DNA from: Flavobacterium hercynium
GTDB taxonomy: Bacteria; Bacteroidota; Bacteroidia; Flavobacteriales; Flavobacteriaceae
Direction: 5' to 3'
NCBI RefSeq assembly: GCF_002217285.1
Contig: NZ_MUGW01000008.1
Span: 320,396 to 384,395 of the forward strand
DNA: 64,000 bases
Below the pieces are notes generated by a model. It saw only the letters and a list, made by a program, of their open reading frames with translations, had not been told where the DNA came from and did no database searches. Both the position numbers and the translations under genes were made by a program. Positions 43,075 through 52,905 of this stretch are shown in pieces; position 1 is the first letter of the stretch, and each line of letters opens with the position of its first letter.

Positions 43075-44823
43075 CTAAACAATCTGCTTTTCTAATTCCG
43101 AGATAATCAAAACTGCTTTGTCATAATCCTGCTGAATAGAAGCACTCGATGCCGGAGCGTAACGTGCATATTCACAGTTTTCTGTCAAATTAATGAAACT
43201 TTGTACAGTCTCAACATTGGCTTTTCGGGATAATAACAGTTCACGAATGTTGTCCTTGCTCATTTCTGAAGTTTCAATATGCAGTTTCGCTTTCAGGAAA
43301 TTGTGCATTGCTTTTTCAAGGGCAATATAAAATGGTTCTTTGTTATTAAGTTGTTTTTTAGCTTCAGATAAATATTTCTTAGCTAATTTATTGTTCATTC
43401 TAATTCTGTTTCCGGTCACATCACCATCAATAGCTTCTTTTCGTTTTTTAGCTAAAATAATGATTGGCAGTATAGCAAATGGCAGGAACAATAATCCCAT
43501 GTATAATAGGGAATCGTAAAAATCATTTTTAGCTATAGCTACTAAAGTCGTTTTTGATTTTATGTATTTAAATTGGTCTGTCTTAGCGATCACATTTTTA
43601 GCAGCGGTAGAAGCAGCAGCTGGTTCAGCCTGCGTTGGACCATCTAAAACATCAATCATAATTTCCGGAGAAGTTATGGTTTTATAAGAACCGGAACTTA
43701 AATCAAAATAAGAAAACTGCATTGGCTTAATAGCATATTTTCCTTTGTATTGTGGAATGATAGAATATTTGTCTGTGATTTTTCCTGACATTCCGGATAA
43801 AGAAGTTGTTACTTTTTCATCATGAACAGGATCATACATTTCTAAAGCATTAGGAACAACAGGTTTTGGTAAGGTAAATAATTTCATATTACCTGATCCT
43901 GATGCACTAACGGTTAATTCCAGACTTTCGCCGTTTTTTAACGTTGTTTTTGATGGTGTAACGGTAAAGTTTAGTTTTCCAACTGCACCGCTAAAACCTT
44001 CTGGTTTATTCGATTCAGGAAGAGGGCGTACTGTAATCGTTTTTGCTCCCGCAGATACAACTTTATTGTCATCGGCCAGAATCATTTGTCCAAACATATC
44101 ACGACGATTGGTTGGCAACTGTACACCAATATCCAGCGAAAGCGGTTCAATAGTAAGCTGACCTGCTTTTTGAGGATATAAAATAGTTTTCTTCAATACT
44201 ACAAAATAGCATCTTTGTCCCTGATACGTTCCTTCTTCAACAGCTAGTTGTTTGATGTCAATGTTTTGATTCCAAAAATCATTGTACTTCGGTTTTGCCA
44301 GTTCCTTAAAACCGGTAACACCAATATTGTTAAAGTATAATTTATAAACGACCGTAATAGGTTCGTTTAGATATGGAGTAGTTTTGGAGATTTCAGCAAC
44401 TAAATTCAATGTTTCGCTGCCAGTTCCCTGCGGTCTGTCATTTGGATCTCTTTCCTGAGCAACGGCATTTGTAACCACAATTTTTATAGGCGAAGTTTTG
44501 TAAACCTGACCATTATATTCAATTGCTGCTTGTTTTATGGTTAAGTTTCCTTTTTGTGCCGGTTGTAAAATATAAGAGTATATTTTTTGAAAAGAACTTC
44601 GACCGTTTATCCACGATTGACTTACTTGCTGACTTGGTCCTGCAACAACTCTAAATCCTTCAAAAGCAGGCTGATCAAAATTATCCCCGTCAACATTCAT
44701 CGTAAAATCAATACGAAGTCTTTCGTTAAGTCCAAGCGTGTTTTTGCTTACTTTGGCCTCAAACTGAACCTGTGCCATAAGCCCTTGAAAGGTGAATAAT
44801 AAGAGAATTAAATATCTTTTCAT
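43075..44823 (-). CDS. batD: BatD: oxygen-tolerance envelope protein
   Basis: 582 residues. A signal peptide (to FQGLMAQ) is followed by BatD immunoglobulin-like repeats: VSKNTLGLNERLRIDFTM, SWINGRSSFQKIYSYIL, LAKPKYNDFW, and VTPSKTTLKNGESLELTVSASGSGNM. A single membrane helix near residue 440 (FYDSLLYMGLLFLPFAILPIIIL) leaves a cytoplasmic tail of about 120 residues. The domain type suits extracytoplasmic protein binding. It lies between batE (35 bp) and the repeat-filled gap after batC. Confidence 0.93.
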   Translation of the reverse strand: MKRYLILLLFTFQGLMAQVQFEAKVSKNTLGLNERLRIDFTMNVDGDNFDQPAFEGFRVVAGPSQQVSQSWINGRSSFQKIYSYILQPAQKGNLTIKQAAIEYNGQVYKTSPIKIVVTNAVAQERDPNDRPQGTGSETLNLVAEISKTTPYLNEPITVVYKLYFNNIGVTGFKELAKPKYNDFWNQNIDIKQLAVEEGTYQGQRCYFVVLKKTILYPQKAGQLTIEPLSLDIGVQLPTNRRDMFGQMILADDNKVVSAGAKTITVRPLPESNKPEGFSGAVGKLNFTVTPSKTTLKNGESLELTVSASGSGNMKLFTLPKPVVPNALEMYDPVHDEKVTTSLSGMSGKITDKYSIIPQYKGKYAIKPMQFSYFDLSSGSYKTITSPEIMIDVLDGPTQAEPAAASTAAKNVIAKTDQFKYIKSKTTLVAIAKNDFYDSLLYMGLLFLPFAILPIIILAKKRKEAIDGDVTGNRIRMNNKLAKKYLSEAKKQLNNKEPFYIALEKAMHNFLKAKLHIETSEMSKDNIRELLLSRKANVETVQSFINLTENCEYARYAPASSASIQQDYDKAVLIISELEKQIV

Positions 44824-44829
44824 TTGGGT

Positions 44830-45008
44830 TGTTAAATCGTTTTTTTGTTGGTAAACCGTTAAATTGTTTATTTGTTTAATCGTTTCTTTTTTATTGTTGA
44901 ATAGTAGAATTGTTCATTTGTTAAATCGTATTTAATCATTAAATATTGTAATCATTAAATTTTTCAATTATTCAGTTAAACAAATAAACGATTAAACAGT
45001 TCAACAAA
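44830..45008. repeat. Inverted word repeats between batC and batD
   Basis: This 188-bp gap is filled with GTTAAATCG / TTTGTTTAATCG words on one side and CGATTAAAC / AAACAAATAAACG words on the other, complementary over much of their length. No gene is present; the repeat splits the Bat transcript. Confidence 0.7.
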
Positions 45009-45011
45009 CAA

Positions 45012-45791
45012 TTACCAGTCTTTTTCTGTTTTTCTAGGATTGCCTTTTACTTTGTCGGCATTTACTTTATCCTGAATTTTCTTTTCTTCATTATTTACGG
45101 CATCTAACAAATTCTGAACACGTTCTTTTGAAATTCCGCCCGGCATTGGTTTTGGCTCTCCTTTATTATCTGATTTGTCATCTTTTTTAGGATCGTTTTT
45201 ACCGTCTTTTTTATCCTTGTCTTTGTCGCCTTTATCGTCTTTTTTCTGATCGTCTTTTCCGTCCTTTTTATCTTTGTCCTTATTGTCGCCGTCTTTTTTC
45301 TGATCGTCTTTTTTGTCGTTCTTCTTATCCTTGTCCTTATTGTCTTTTTTATCGTTTTTAGGCGGATTCTCTTTTAGTTTTTGTTTGGCGTAAGCAAAAT
45401 TATAACGCGTTTCATCGTCAGTAGGATCGTTACGCAAAGCATTTTTATACGCTTCTACTGCCTGCGTATAATCTTTCTCTTTCATGAAAACATTTCCAAG
45501 ATTATGAAAAGCTTTGTGTTTATCCGTTTTTGTTTTGGCATTTTTTATCGCTTTTGCATAAGCCAATTTAGCTTCGGAAGCTTGATTTTGCTTGTAAATC
45601 GTATTTCCTAAATTATATGAAGCAACGCCTCGTTTTGGGAATTTAGATTCTGATATTCTGTAATTTGCCTCTGCATCAACAAATTTATTCTGCTTATATT
45701 CTTCATTACCTTCTGGCAATGTTTTGTCTTTTTCCTGAGCAGAAATAGCTAAGGAAACCGTTAGTAAGATATAAAGAAGTAAATTTTTCAT
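45012..45791 (-). CDS. batC: BatC: TPR protein with lysine/aspartate-rich repeats
   Basis: 259 residues. A signal peptide (to about SAQ) and three TPR units (EGNEEYKQNKFVDAEANYRI, GVASYNLGNTIYKQNQASEAKLAYAKAI, HKAFHNLGNVFMKEKDYTQAVEAYKNAL) are followed at about 145-215 by a low-complexity stretch of Lys, Asp and Asn in which a DKDKKDGK-x-D-x-KKDDK unit recurs. The end is PGGISKERVQNLLDAVNNEEKKI, typical of BatC. The charged stretch is probably disordered and its length likely varies between strains. Confidence 0.92.
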   Translation of the reverse strand: MKNLLLYILLTVSLAISAQEKDKTLPEGNEEYKQNKFVDAEANYRISESKFPKRGVASYNLGNTIYKQNQASEAKLAYAKAIKNAKTKTDKHKAFHNLGNVFMKEKDYTQAVEAYKNALRNDPTDDETRYNFAYAKQKLKENPPKNDKKDNKDKDKKNDKKDDQKKDGDNKDKDKKDGKDDQKKDDKGDKDKDKKDGKNDPKKDDKSDNKGEPKPMPGGISKERVQNLLDAVNNEEKKIQDKVNADKVKGNPRKTEKDW

Positions 45792-45830
45792 TCTGTATTT
45801 TTTATTTTTTGCTCCGGTTTTATTGGAGAA

Positions 45831-46865
45831 CTATTTCTTTTCGTTAAATAAATTCAACTCTTTTATCCAGTTTGTTTTTCTTTCTAAAAGGAAAATGTCT
45901 AAAAACAATAATAAAAAGGCAAAGCCTATGAACCATTGAAATTGAGATTGAAAGTCTGCCATTTGTGTAGATTCAAATTCCGTTTTCTGAATGTTGTTTA
46001 AAGCATTTTTCACATATTCTAAAACTTCTTTCGTATTAGCTCCGTAGATGTAACCTCCTTTTGTAGCTTTAGCAATAGCTTTTAATCCTTCCTGATTTAG
46101 CTTGGTAATAACAACTTCGTTATTATTATCTCTTTGGTAGCTCTGTACAACGCCATTCTTTTTAAGTGGAATTGTTCCTCCTTTTTCTGTTCCAACACCA
46201 ATCGTGATAATTTTCATTCCAATTTTGTTGGCTTCTTCTGCTGCTACGGAAGCACCTTCAGAATGATCTTCTCCATCAGAAATCAGAATTAGTAATTTGC
46301 TTGTTTTACTTTTTTCATCAAAGTAAGTCGATGATAATTTGATTGCTTCGTCAAGCGAAGTTCCCTGAGAAGATACCATATCCGGAGACATACTCTGCAA
46401 GAACATTTTGGCTACGCTGTAATCTGTTGTAATAGGCAAAACCGGGAAAGCACTTCCTGCGTAAGCGACAATTCCAATTCTGTCACTTCCTAATTGGTTT
46501 ATGATTTGAGAAACCAATTGTTTACTTTTTTCTAAACGGCTTGGTGCAACATCTTCAGCAAGCATACTTTTGGAAACGTCGACAGCAAAAACAATGTCGA
46601 TACCTTCACGTTTTACAGTTTCCATCTTAGTTCCAATCTTTGGATTTACTAAACCAATGATTAAGCAGGCAAGAGCTAAAAGTATTACCGTTAATTTTAA
46701 GATTGGTTTAAAAACAGAATGCTCAGGGCTCAGTTTTTTAACCATTTCCAAATCACCAAACTCGCGTTGTTTTTTTCTTTTCCAATACAAATTAAAAAAG
46801 TAAATACACACCACAATTGGGAGTAAGAATAAAAGATATAAATATTTTTTTTCGTCTAATTCCAT
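45831..46865 (-). CDS. batB: BatB: membrane VWA protein
   Basis: 344 residues. Membrane helices near residues 7-27 and 57-77 precede a VWA domain with MIDAS DVSKSM near residue 98, SQGTSLDEAIKLS and LLILISDGEDHSEG; a C-terminal helix (FQWFIGFAFLLLFLDIFLL) closes it. The VWA domain would lie on the periplasmic side between the second and last helices. It is paired with BatA, whose start is 61 bp upstream. Confidence 0.94.
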   Translation of the reverse strand: MELDEKKYLYLLFLLPIVVCIYFFNLYWKRKKQREFGDLEMVKKLSPEHSVFKPILKLTVILLALACLIIGLVNPKIGTKMETVKREGIDIVFAVDVSKSMLAEDVAPSRLEKSKQLVSQIINQLGSDRIGIVAYAGSAFPVLPITTDYSVAKMFLQSMSPDMVSSQGTSLDEAIKLSSTYFDEKSKTSKLLILISDGEDHSEGASVAAEEANKIGMKIITIGVGTEKGGTIPLKKNGVVQSYQRDNNNEVVITKLNQEGLKAIAKATKGGYIYGANTKEVLEYVKNALNNIQKTEFESTQMADFQSQFQWFIGFAFLLLFLDIFLLERKTNWIKELNLFNEKK

Positions 46866-46926
46866 TTTTCAATTCTAATTTTCAGTTTCCGGTCACATTT
46901 AATTGCTGACGCTCAGACTAAAATAT

Positions 46927-47928
46927 TTAAATAAAGCTTCTGTAAACTGTGTTTCTTAAACCAACTTCTAACAATAATAAAAAGGCCGCAAGTAAAACAA
47001 ATCCTCTGTATTTTTCGTCGTAATCATAGAATTTTAATTCTTCTATTTCCGTTGTTTCTAATTTATTAATCGAATTATAAATTTGTGCAAGCTTGTCATT
47101 GCTGGTGGCTCTAAAATAAGTTCCATCTGTTTTTTGAGCAATGCTTTTCATTAGCTTTTCATCAATCTCCACTTTTTGCATTTTAAACAGAAAATCACCA
47201 TTTGGACCATAAGCATAAGGAGATGATGCCATTCCATTACTTCCTAATCCAATTGTATATACTTTTATGCCGTATTGTTTTGCGATATCAGCTGCTGTTT
47301 CAGGTTCTATAAATCCGGCGTTGTTTACACCATCAGTAAGTAAAATGATTACACGGCTTTTTGCTTTGCTGTCTTTAAGACGATTTACCGCCGTTGCAAG
47401 TCCCATTCCAATTCCTGTTCCGTCTTGTAAAAGATTATCGTATTTGATGCCTTTTATCGCTTCCAGAATAATAGCTTTATCACTTGTAACAGGCGTTTTG
47501 GTGTACGCTTCAGAAGCATACACGACTAATCCAATTCTGTCGTTAACACGTTCTTCTACGAAATCTGCTGCAACTCTTTTTAAAGCTTCCATACGGTTTG
47601 GCTTTAAATCTCTCGCAAGCATACTTCCGGAAACGTCAATTGCCATCACAATATCTATTCCTTTAGTCGTTTTAGTCTGATTGCTGATATCAACCGTTCT
47701 TGGTCTTGCCAATGCAACAATTAGTGAGCTTAAACCAATAATTCTAAAAACGTATAAACAAGGTTTTAATTTTGTTAGTAATGATTCGCTGTTTTTAAAG
47801 CCCTGAATCGAGCTCATTTTTAATGTAGCCGATTGTTGATTACGTTTCCAGAAAAACCATGCAATGGCAATTGGAATTAATAAAAACAGCCAAAAAAATT
47901 CTGGATTTAAAAAAGTTATTTTTCCCAT
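46927..47928 (-). CDS. batA: BatA: membrane VWA protein
   Basis: 333 residues. The start FLNPEFFWLFLLIPIAIAWFF is a membrane helix, a second helix follows near 58-75, and the VWA domain has MIDAS DVSGSM near residue 94, DGTGIGMGLATAVNRL and VIILLTDGVNNAG; a C-terminal helix ends the protein. Its start codon touches the stop of the preceding gene (the A of TAATG style overlap at 47928), so the two are coupled. In the Bat system BatA and BatB are thought to act with the MoxR ATPase. Confidence 0.94.
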   Translation of the reverse strand: MGKITFLNPEFFWLFLLIPIAIAWFFWKRNQQSATLKMSSIQGFKNSESLLTKLKPCLYVFRIIGLSSLIVALARPRTVDISNQTKTTKGIDIVMAIDVSGSMLARDLKPNRMEALKRVAADFVEERVNDRIGLVVYASEAYTKTPVTSDKAIILEAIKGIKYDNLLQDGTGIGMGLATAVNRLKDSKAKSRVIILLTDGVNNAGFIEPETAADIAKQYGIKVYTIGLGSNGMASSPYAYGPNGDFLFKMQKVEIDEKLMKSIAQKTDGTYFRATSNDKLAQIYNSINKLETTEIEELKFYDYDEKYRGFVLLAAFLLLLEVGLRNTVYRSFI

Positions 47929-49559
47929 TAGTTAGCCGCTTTTCTAAGTTCAACAGAATGTAATACTCGTTCAGAGATTTCATTGGCATACGTATCGCCT
48001 TCTTCGTGTAAAATCATAATTTGCTGTAAGCCCTGATCTTGTTTAAAAAGCAAAATTTCATAATAAGCTTTTGTACTTGTCTTGCTATTCGGATTTAGGA
48101 TAGACATTGTTCCATATCCTTTTACTCCCGTAATACCTTCGTTAGTCTGAAAATCCTCTTGCTTTACAATGATATTCTGACCGCCTTGAGCTTCAATTAC
48201 CTTTAAAGAACCTTCTAAAGCTTTTGCTAAATCAATATCTACAGGATTTTTAAATTTACTTGTTGATACTGTAATGTAAAAGTTGTCGATCATACTTCCG
48301 TAAACAAAAAGTTGCATTTCTTTAAGCAAAGCCATTGTTTCTTTTGGTAATAGTTTTTCCGTGTCCATACGTTTTAAAACCTTTGGCGTTTCGATAGATA
48401 CACCAGGATTTCCGTATTCACTCTTTACCCAGTCACCTTCCAGTAATTCTTTTGTTGGGTGCCCGATAAGATTATCTTTTACGTATGTAAAGCCTTTCGT
48501 TGCCACAAAAAATGTCGTTGTAGCAGCCAATAAAAACACAACTGTTCCAACTGCAAGCGCAATACGTTTGTTACGTCTTTTTTGCAATTGAATCTTGATT
48601 TGTCTTTGGCGCTGTGCTTCGTTTAGTAATTCGTCTTCTTCCGTAGGAAGTTCTGTTGGAATTGCATTATCCAACGTTAAAATTACCTTCTGAATTTTAT
48701 TACGGTCTTCAGTAATTTCAAAATCCAGAGGTTTAGATTTCGCAAATTTCACTAAATCCGCCTGACGTAAAACACGCTCTAAATTTTCGACAGTTTCAGG
48801 TGTCAGCGCCATTTTCTTTTTTGTCGATGCCGTTCTGATTCCCTGAATCAATTCAGAAGTAGTACTTTCCATTGCTGGAATCTGAATCGCCTCTTCAATA
48901 TAATTACGGGCAATATCCGTTAATTCACTATAGTATTCCTTAACTTCTCCTTTTTGCCAAAGCTCTTTTTTCTCCAGATTGTTTAGCAAACTTGTCGCTT
49001 TTTCGATTGGAGTTTTATATACTTCTTCTTCAATCTTTTTCTGCTGGCGTTTTTTTACATACCAATAAACAAAAGCACCAATTCCAAGAATCAAAACCGT
49101 AATTAAAACATAAATCCACCAATTGCCAATTCCATTGTCAACGATGGTTATACCTTTAATATCGTACATTTTTTGCTGTAAAGTATCCACTTTTACACTT
49201 GCCACTTCAACTCTGACAGAATCGCTAAAAAAAGGTTTTTTATCGATTAGAATCTGAACAGGAGCAATGGTGTATTTTCCAGTATCAAATTGAGTAAGAC
49301 CATATTTTTTGATCAGCTCGTAAGTGTCATTTTTTTTGATGGTATCAATCGGATACGATTCAATAACCTCTAATGAACCAATGGTTTTAGGCTTTGGGAA
49401 AACGACTTTTGATTTTGAACTCACTACCGTTTTAAGTGTTAACTTGAATTCGGTACCAATTTTATTTTTTGTCGTATCAACACTGGTTTCAATCTGTTTT
49501 TGTTGTGCAAATACAGCTGAAGACAGTAAAAATAGAAATATGTAAAACTTTAATTTCAT
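47928..49559 (-). CDS. Bat-operon membrane protein of unknown function
   Basis: 543 residues. A signal peptide (AVFAQ), an immunoglobulin-like N-terminal part that resembles the first BatD repeat (VDTTKNKIGTEFKLTLKTVV), a membrane helix at about 150-170 (WWIYVLITVLILGIGAFVYWYV), a cytoplasmic segment with TPIEKATSLLNNLEKKELW ... YYSELTDIARNYIEEA, and a second helix near 330-350 (IALAVGTVVFLLAATTTFFVAT). The layout fits the DUF4381/BatD-like middle proteins of this operon. Its exact role is not known. It overlaps batA by one base. Confidence 0.8.
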   Translation of the reverse strand: MKLKFYIFLFLLSSAVFAQQKQIETSVDTTKNKIGTEFKLTLKTVVSSKSKVVFPKPKTIGSLEVIESYPIDTIKKNDTYELIKKYGLTQFDTGKYTIAPVQILIDKKPFFSDSVRVEVASVKVDTLQQKMYDIKGITIVDNGIGNWWIYVLITVLILGIGAFVYWYVKKRQQKKIEEEVYKTPIEKATSLLNNLEKKELWQKGEVKEYYSELTDIARNYIEEAIQIPAMESTTSELIQGIRTASTKKKMALTPETVENLERVLRQADLVKFAKSKPLDFEITEDRNKIQKVILTLDNAIPTELPTEEDELLNEAQRQRQIKIQLQKRRNKRIALAVGTVVFLLAATTTFFVATKGFTYVKDNLIGHPTKELLEGDWVKSEYGNPGVSIETPKVLKRMDTEKLLPKETMALLKEMQLFVYGSMIDNFYITVSTSKFKNPVDIDLAKALEGSLKVIEAQGGQNIIVKQEDFQTNEGITGVKGYGTMSILNPNSKTSTKAYYEILLFKQDQGLQQIMILHEEGDTYANEISERVLHSVELRKAAN

Positions 49560-49830
49560 TTGATTAACGATTGAAGATTAACGATTTTTGATTTCAGATT
49601 ATTCTCTGAAATGGAATTTGCATAATTCCAAAAATTATAATCGTCCCTTATTTTTTTTAATTGTTTTTTGATGTTTTAATACCTCAAACAAATATTGATA
49701 GTAATTTAATTAATTACTGCTTTTGCTTTTGATAGATTCTTTAAATCTTGTTTGTTCATTCTTTAATTCTTCTTCATTATAAATCAAAATCTAAGAAGTC
49801 TAAAGATCTAAGAAGTCTAACTAATCTAAA
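49560..49830. repeat. Repeat-bearing gap between the DUF58 gene and the Bat membrane gene
   Basis: No gene in this 271-bp gap. It carries TTAACGATT words near 49563-49586 and TCTAAG/AGTCTAA words at 49786-49825, the same kind of short word repeat seen at 50700 and 54230. Middle part is plain AT-rich sequence. Confidence 0.55.
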
Positions 49831-50694
49831 TTATCGTGATTTAAAATACCCCAGCAATTTAGTCACATAATTTTCATCGACTCTGGTGTTAACCACTCCG
49901 GCTCCGGATTTACTAAAAGTTTCCTTGAAATAATTGATTCGAGTCTGGTAATGCTTTTCGTAGTTCATTCTCACTGTTTTTGATCCAGTGTCAACCAATT
50001 GAACTTTACCCGTTTCAGCATCAAGCATACTTACCATTCCGATGTTTGGAATCTTTTCTTCACGGATGTCATATACGCGAACACCTGTAATGTCGTGCTT
50101 TTTAGAAGCAATTTTCAAGGTGTGTTCGTAATCTTCAGACATGAAATCTGAAATCACAAAAACGATCGCTTTCTTTTTTTGTGTTCCCGATAGAAATTTA
50201 AAAGCCTGAGATATATCTGTTTTATGGCTTTTTGGTTCAAATTCAATTAGTTCGCGAATAATTCTCAAAACATGTGAACGACCTTTTTTTGGCGGAATGT
50301 ATAATTCGACATTATCAGAAAACAAGATCAATCCAATTTTGTCATTATTTTGTGTAGCTGAAAAAGCCATCGTTGCCGCAATCTCGGTGACGATGTCTTT
50401 TTTGAACTGACTTTTTGAACCAAAACTTTCAGAACCGGAAATATCAACCATTAACATCATGGTCAATTCACGTTCTTCTTCAAAAACTTTTACGTGGGCT
50501 TCGTTATAGCGTGCGGTTACATTCCAATCGATGTTACGAATATCATCGCCATATTGGTATTGACGCACTTCGCTAAAAGTCATCCCGCGTCCTTTAAATG
50601 AAGAGTGGTATTCTCCCGAAAAGATATGATTACTCAATCTTTTGGTTTTGATTTCTATCTTCCTTACTTTTTTTAAAAGCTCTTTTGTATCCAT
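49831..50694 (-). CDS. DUF58 protein of the Bat operon
   Basis: 287 residues, cytoplasmic. The DUF58 core is plain: SSFKGRGMTFSEVRQYQYGDDIRNIDWNVTARYNEAHVKVFEEERELTMMLMVDISGS. The VWA-like fold continues with KIGLILFSDNVELYIPPKKGRSH and KKAIVFVISDFMSEDY. DUF58 proteins pair with MoxR ATPases and probably link the ATPase to membrane VWA proteins. It follows moxR and precedes the membrane genes, the usual order. Confidence 0.93.
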   Translation of the reverse strand: MDTKELLKKVRKIEIKTKRLSNHIFSGEYHSSFKGRGMTFSEVRQYQYGDDIRNIDWNVTARYNEAHVKVFEEERELTMMLMVDISGSESFGSKSQFKKDIVTEIAATMAFSATQNNDKIGLILFSDNVELYIPPKKGRSHVLRIIRELIEFEPKSHKTDISQAFKFLSGTQKKKAIVFVISDFMSEDYEHTLKIASKKHDITGVRVYDIREEKIPNIGMVSMLDAETGKVQLVDTGSKTVRMNYEKHYQTRINYFKETFSKSGAGVVNTRVDENYVTKLLGYFKSR

Positions 50695-50699
50695 TTTTT

Positions 50700-50789
50700 C
50701 GGATTGCAGATTGGAGATTTTAGATTTTAGATTCCAATTTAGATTGCATTTTTTAAATCTAAAATCTGCAATCTAAAAATCTAAAATTT
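50700..50789. repeat. Inverted word repeat between moxR and the DUF58 gene
   Basis: GCAGATTGGAGATTTTAGATTTTAGATT words at about 50704-50732 are complementary to AAATCTAAAATCTGCAATCTAAA words at 50754-50780, giving a long imperfect hairpin. The same word occurs at 27724 and 28399. Confidence 0.7.
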
Positions 50790-51794
50790 TTAAGGTACCT
50801 CAATCTCGTTTACAATTTTGTTTATAATGTCTATAGAAGTAACGTTTTCTGCTTCTGCTTCGTACGTGATTCCAATTCTATGACGTAAAACATCATGAAC
50901 AACTGCACGAACGTCTTCCGGAATTACATATCCGCGACGTTTGATGAAAGCATAACATTTAGCTGCAGTAGCTAAGTTGATACTTCCACGTGGAGAAGCT
51001 CCAAAACTGATAAGTGGTTTTAAATCTGCTAGTTTGTATTTCTCTGGATAACGAGTAGCAAAGATGATATCTAAGATGTATTTTTCGATTTTTTCGTCCA
51101 TGTATACTTCACGAACCGCTTCTTGCGCACGTAAAATTTGTTCTACAGAAACAACAGCATTTACCTTCTCGTATGATCCTTTTAAGTTTTGACGAATTAC
51201 AAAACGTTCTTCATCAATTTTTGGATAATCGATAACAGTTTTTAGCATAAAACGATCGACCTGAGCTTCAGGAAGCTGGTAAGTTCCTTCTTGCTCCACC
51301 GGGTTTTGTGTTGCTAATACCAGGAATGGACGGTCTAGTTTAAAAGTAGTGTCACCAATGGTAACTTGTTTTTCCTGCATCGCCTCTAACAATGCTGACT
51401 GAACCTTTGCCGGAGCACGGTTAATCTCATCCGCAAGAACGAAATTAGCAAAAACAGGTCCTTTTTTTATAGAAAATTCATTTGCCTTAATGTTGTAAAT
51501 CATAGTTCCCACAACATCGGCAGGTAATAAGTCAGGAGTAAACTGAATACGGCTGAAAGAACCCTGAACAGCTTGTGACAAAGTATTAATCGCTAAAGTT
51601 TTGGCTAATCCCGGAACACCTTCCAATAAAATGTGCCCTTGACCTAAAAGCCCGATTAATAAACGCTCGACCATGTGTTTTTGGCCCACAATAACTTTGT
51701 TCATTTCCATTGTAAGAAGGTCTATAAAAGCACTTTCTCTTTCAATTTTTTCATTTATCGCTCTAATGTCTAAAGTCGTTGTATTTTCTTCCAT
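50790..51794 (-). CDS. moxR: MoxR-family AAA+ ATPase of the Bat operon
   Basis: 334 residues. Walker A is GVPGLAKT near residue 60, Walker B VLADEINRAP, the sensor ATQNPVEQEGTYQLPEAQVDRF, and the C-terminal GASPRGSINLATAAKCYAFIKRRGYVIPEDVRAV. MoxR ATPases remodel or load partners together with VWA proteins. It heads the operon; 223 bp of AT-rich upstream sequence separates it from the divergent aldo/keto reductase gene. Confidence 0.95.
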   Translation of the reverse strand: MEENTTTLDIRAINEKIERESAFIDLLTMEMNKVIVGQKHMVERLLIGLLGQGHILLEGVPGLAKTLAINTLSQAVQGSFSRIQFTPDLLPADVVGTMIYNIKANEFSIKKGPVFANFVLADEINRAPAKVQSALLEAMQEKQVTIGDTTFKLDRPFLVLATQNPVEQEGTYQLPEAQVDRFMLKTVIDYPKIDEERFVIRQNLKGSYEKVNAVVSVEQILRAQEAVREVYMDEKIEKYILDIIFATRYPEKYKLADLKPLISFGASPRGSINLATAAKCYAFIKRRGYVIPEDVRAVVHDVLRHRIGITYEAEAENVTSIDIINKIVNEIEVP

Positions 51795-52017
51795 ATAAAT
51801 ATTTTTAATACCTTTTTAAAACGCTGATTTTTATGCCAAACTTTTGAGAGTGCAAATTGAATATTTTTTGATAAGTAAGATGTTAAAGAATGGTTAAAAC
51901 TTCGACCAATTACCTAATTTTAAGGACGAATTGTGATTCTGTTTTTATATTTTTAAGAACTTTGATGCAGATGCTTTATAAAAGCATTTTTATTACCAAA
52001 AATAACGCAATACAACC

Positions 52018-52890
52018 ATGAGCAAAACAGCATTATCACCAATAATTATTGGTACTATGAATTGGGGTGTTTGGGATAAAAACCTTACGCCTAAAGAAAT
52101 GGAAAACATGATACAAGTTTGTATCGAAAACAAAATCACCACTTTTGATCACGCCGATATTTACGGAGATTATACGACTGAAGCCGATTTTGGAAAAGCA
52201 TTTCAGGCAAGTAAAATTTCGCGTGAAAAGCTGCAATTAATCACCAAAGCAGGTATTCAATTGACTGGCGCAGGCCGTGAAAACAAAATCAAGCATTATG
52301 AGTATTCTAAAGACTACATAATCTGGTCTGTTGAAGAATCATTAAAAAAGCTAAAAACAGATTACGTTGATGTTTTTTTATTGCACAGACCAAGTCCGCT
52401 TATGCAGGCAGATGAAATTGCAGAAGCAGTTGAAAAGTTAAAAGCTGATGGGAAAATTATTGATTTTGGATTGTCAAACTTTACAAGTTCACAAACAGAA
52501 TTAATTCGTCAAAAAACAGAAGTGAGTTTTAATCAGGTACAATTTTCGGCTACGAATTTTGAACCAATGGTTGACGGAAGTTTTGACTATATGCAGACAA
52601 AAGGAATTCGTCCGTTGTCATGGAATCCTCTTGGAACCGTGTTCAGAGAAGATACGAAGAAAACACGTCGTTTGAAAAAATTATTGGCAGAACTGGTTAA
52701 AAAATACGGTTTTGGTTCCGATACACTTTTACTTGCCTGGATCTTAAAACATCCTGCAAAAGTTATTCCTATCGCCGGAACAGTAAACATTGCCAGAATT
52801 CAATCGCTAATGAAAGCTGTTGAGCTTGAAATGGATAAAGAAGACTGGTTCGCGATCTGGACAGAAAGTATGGGCGACGATGTGCCTTAA
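52018..52890 (+). CDS. Aldo/keto reductase
   Basis: 290 residues, a YdhF-like member. The catalytic residues are in DFDHADIYGD (Asp44, Tyr49), LITKAGI (Lys) and DVFLLHRPS (His); late motifs are GLSNFTSSQ, SWNPLG and AWILKHPAKVIPIAGT for NADPH binding. It reduces aldehydes or ketones with NADPH; the natural substrate is unknown. It is followed after 15 bp by the GNAT gene. Confidence 0.93.
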   Translation: MSKTALSPIIIGTMNWGVWDKNLTPKEMENMIQVCIENKITTFDHADIYGDYTTEADFGKAFQASKISREKLQLITKAGIQLTGAGRENKIKHYEYSKDYIIWSVEESLKKLKTDYVDVFLLHRPSPLMQADEIAEAVEKLKADGKIIDFGLSNFTSSQTELIRQKTEVSFNQVQFSATNFEPMVDGSFDYMQTKGIRPLSWNPLGTVFREDTKKTRRLKKLLAELVKKYGFGSDTLLLAWILKHPAKVIPIAGTVNIARIQSLMKAVELEMDKEDWFAIWTESMGDDVP

Positions 52891-52905
52891 TTGAGATATT
52901 TTAAA

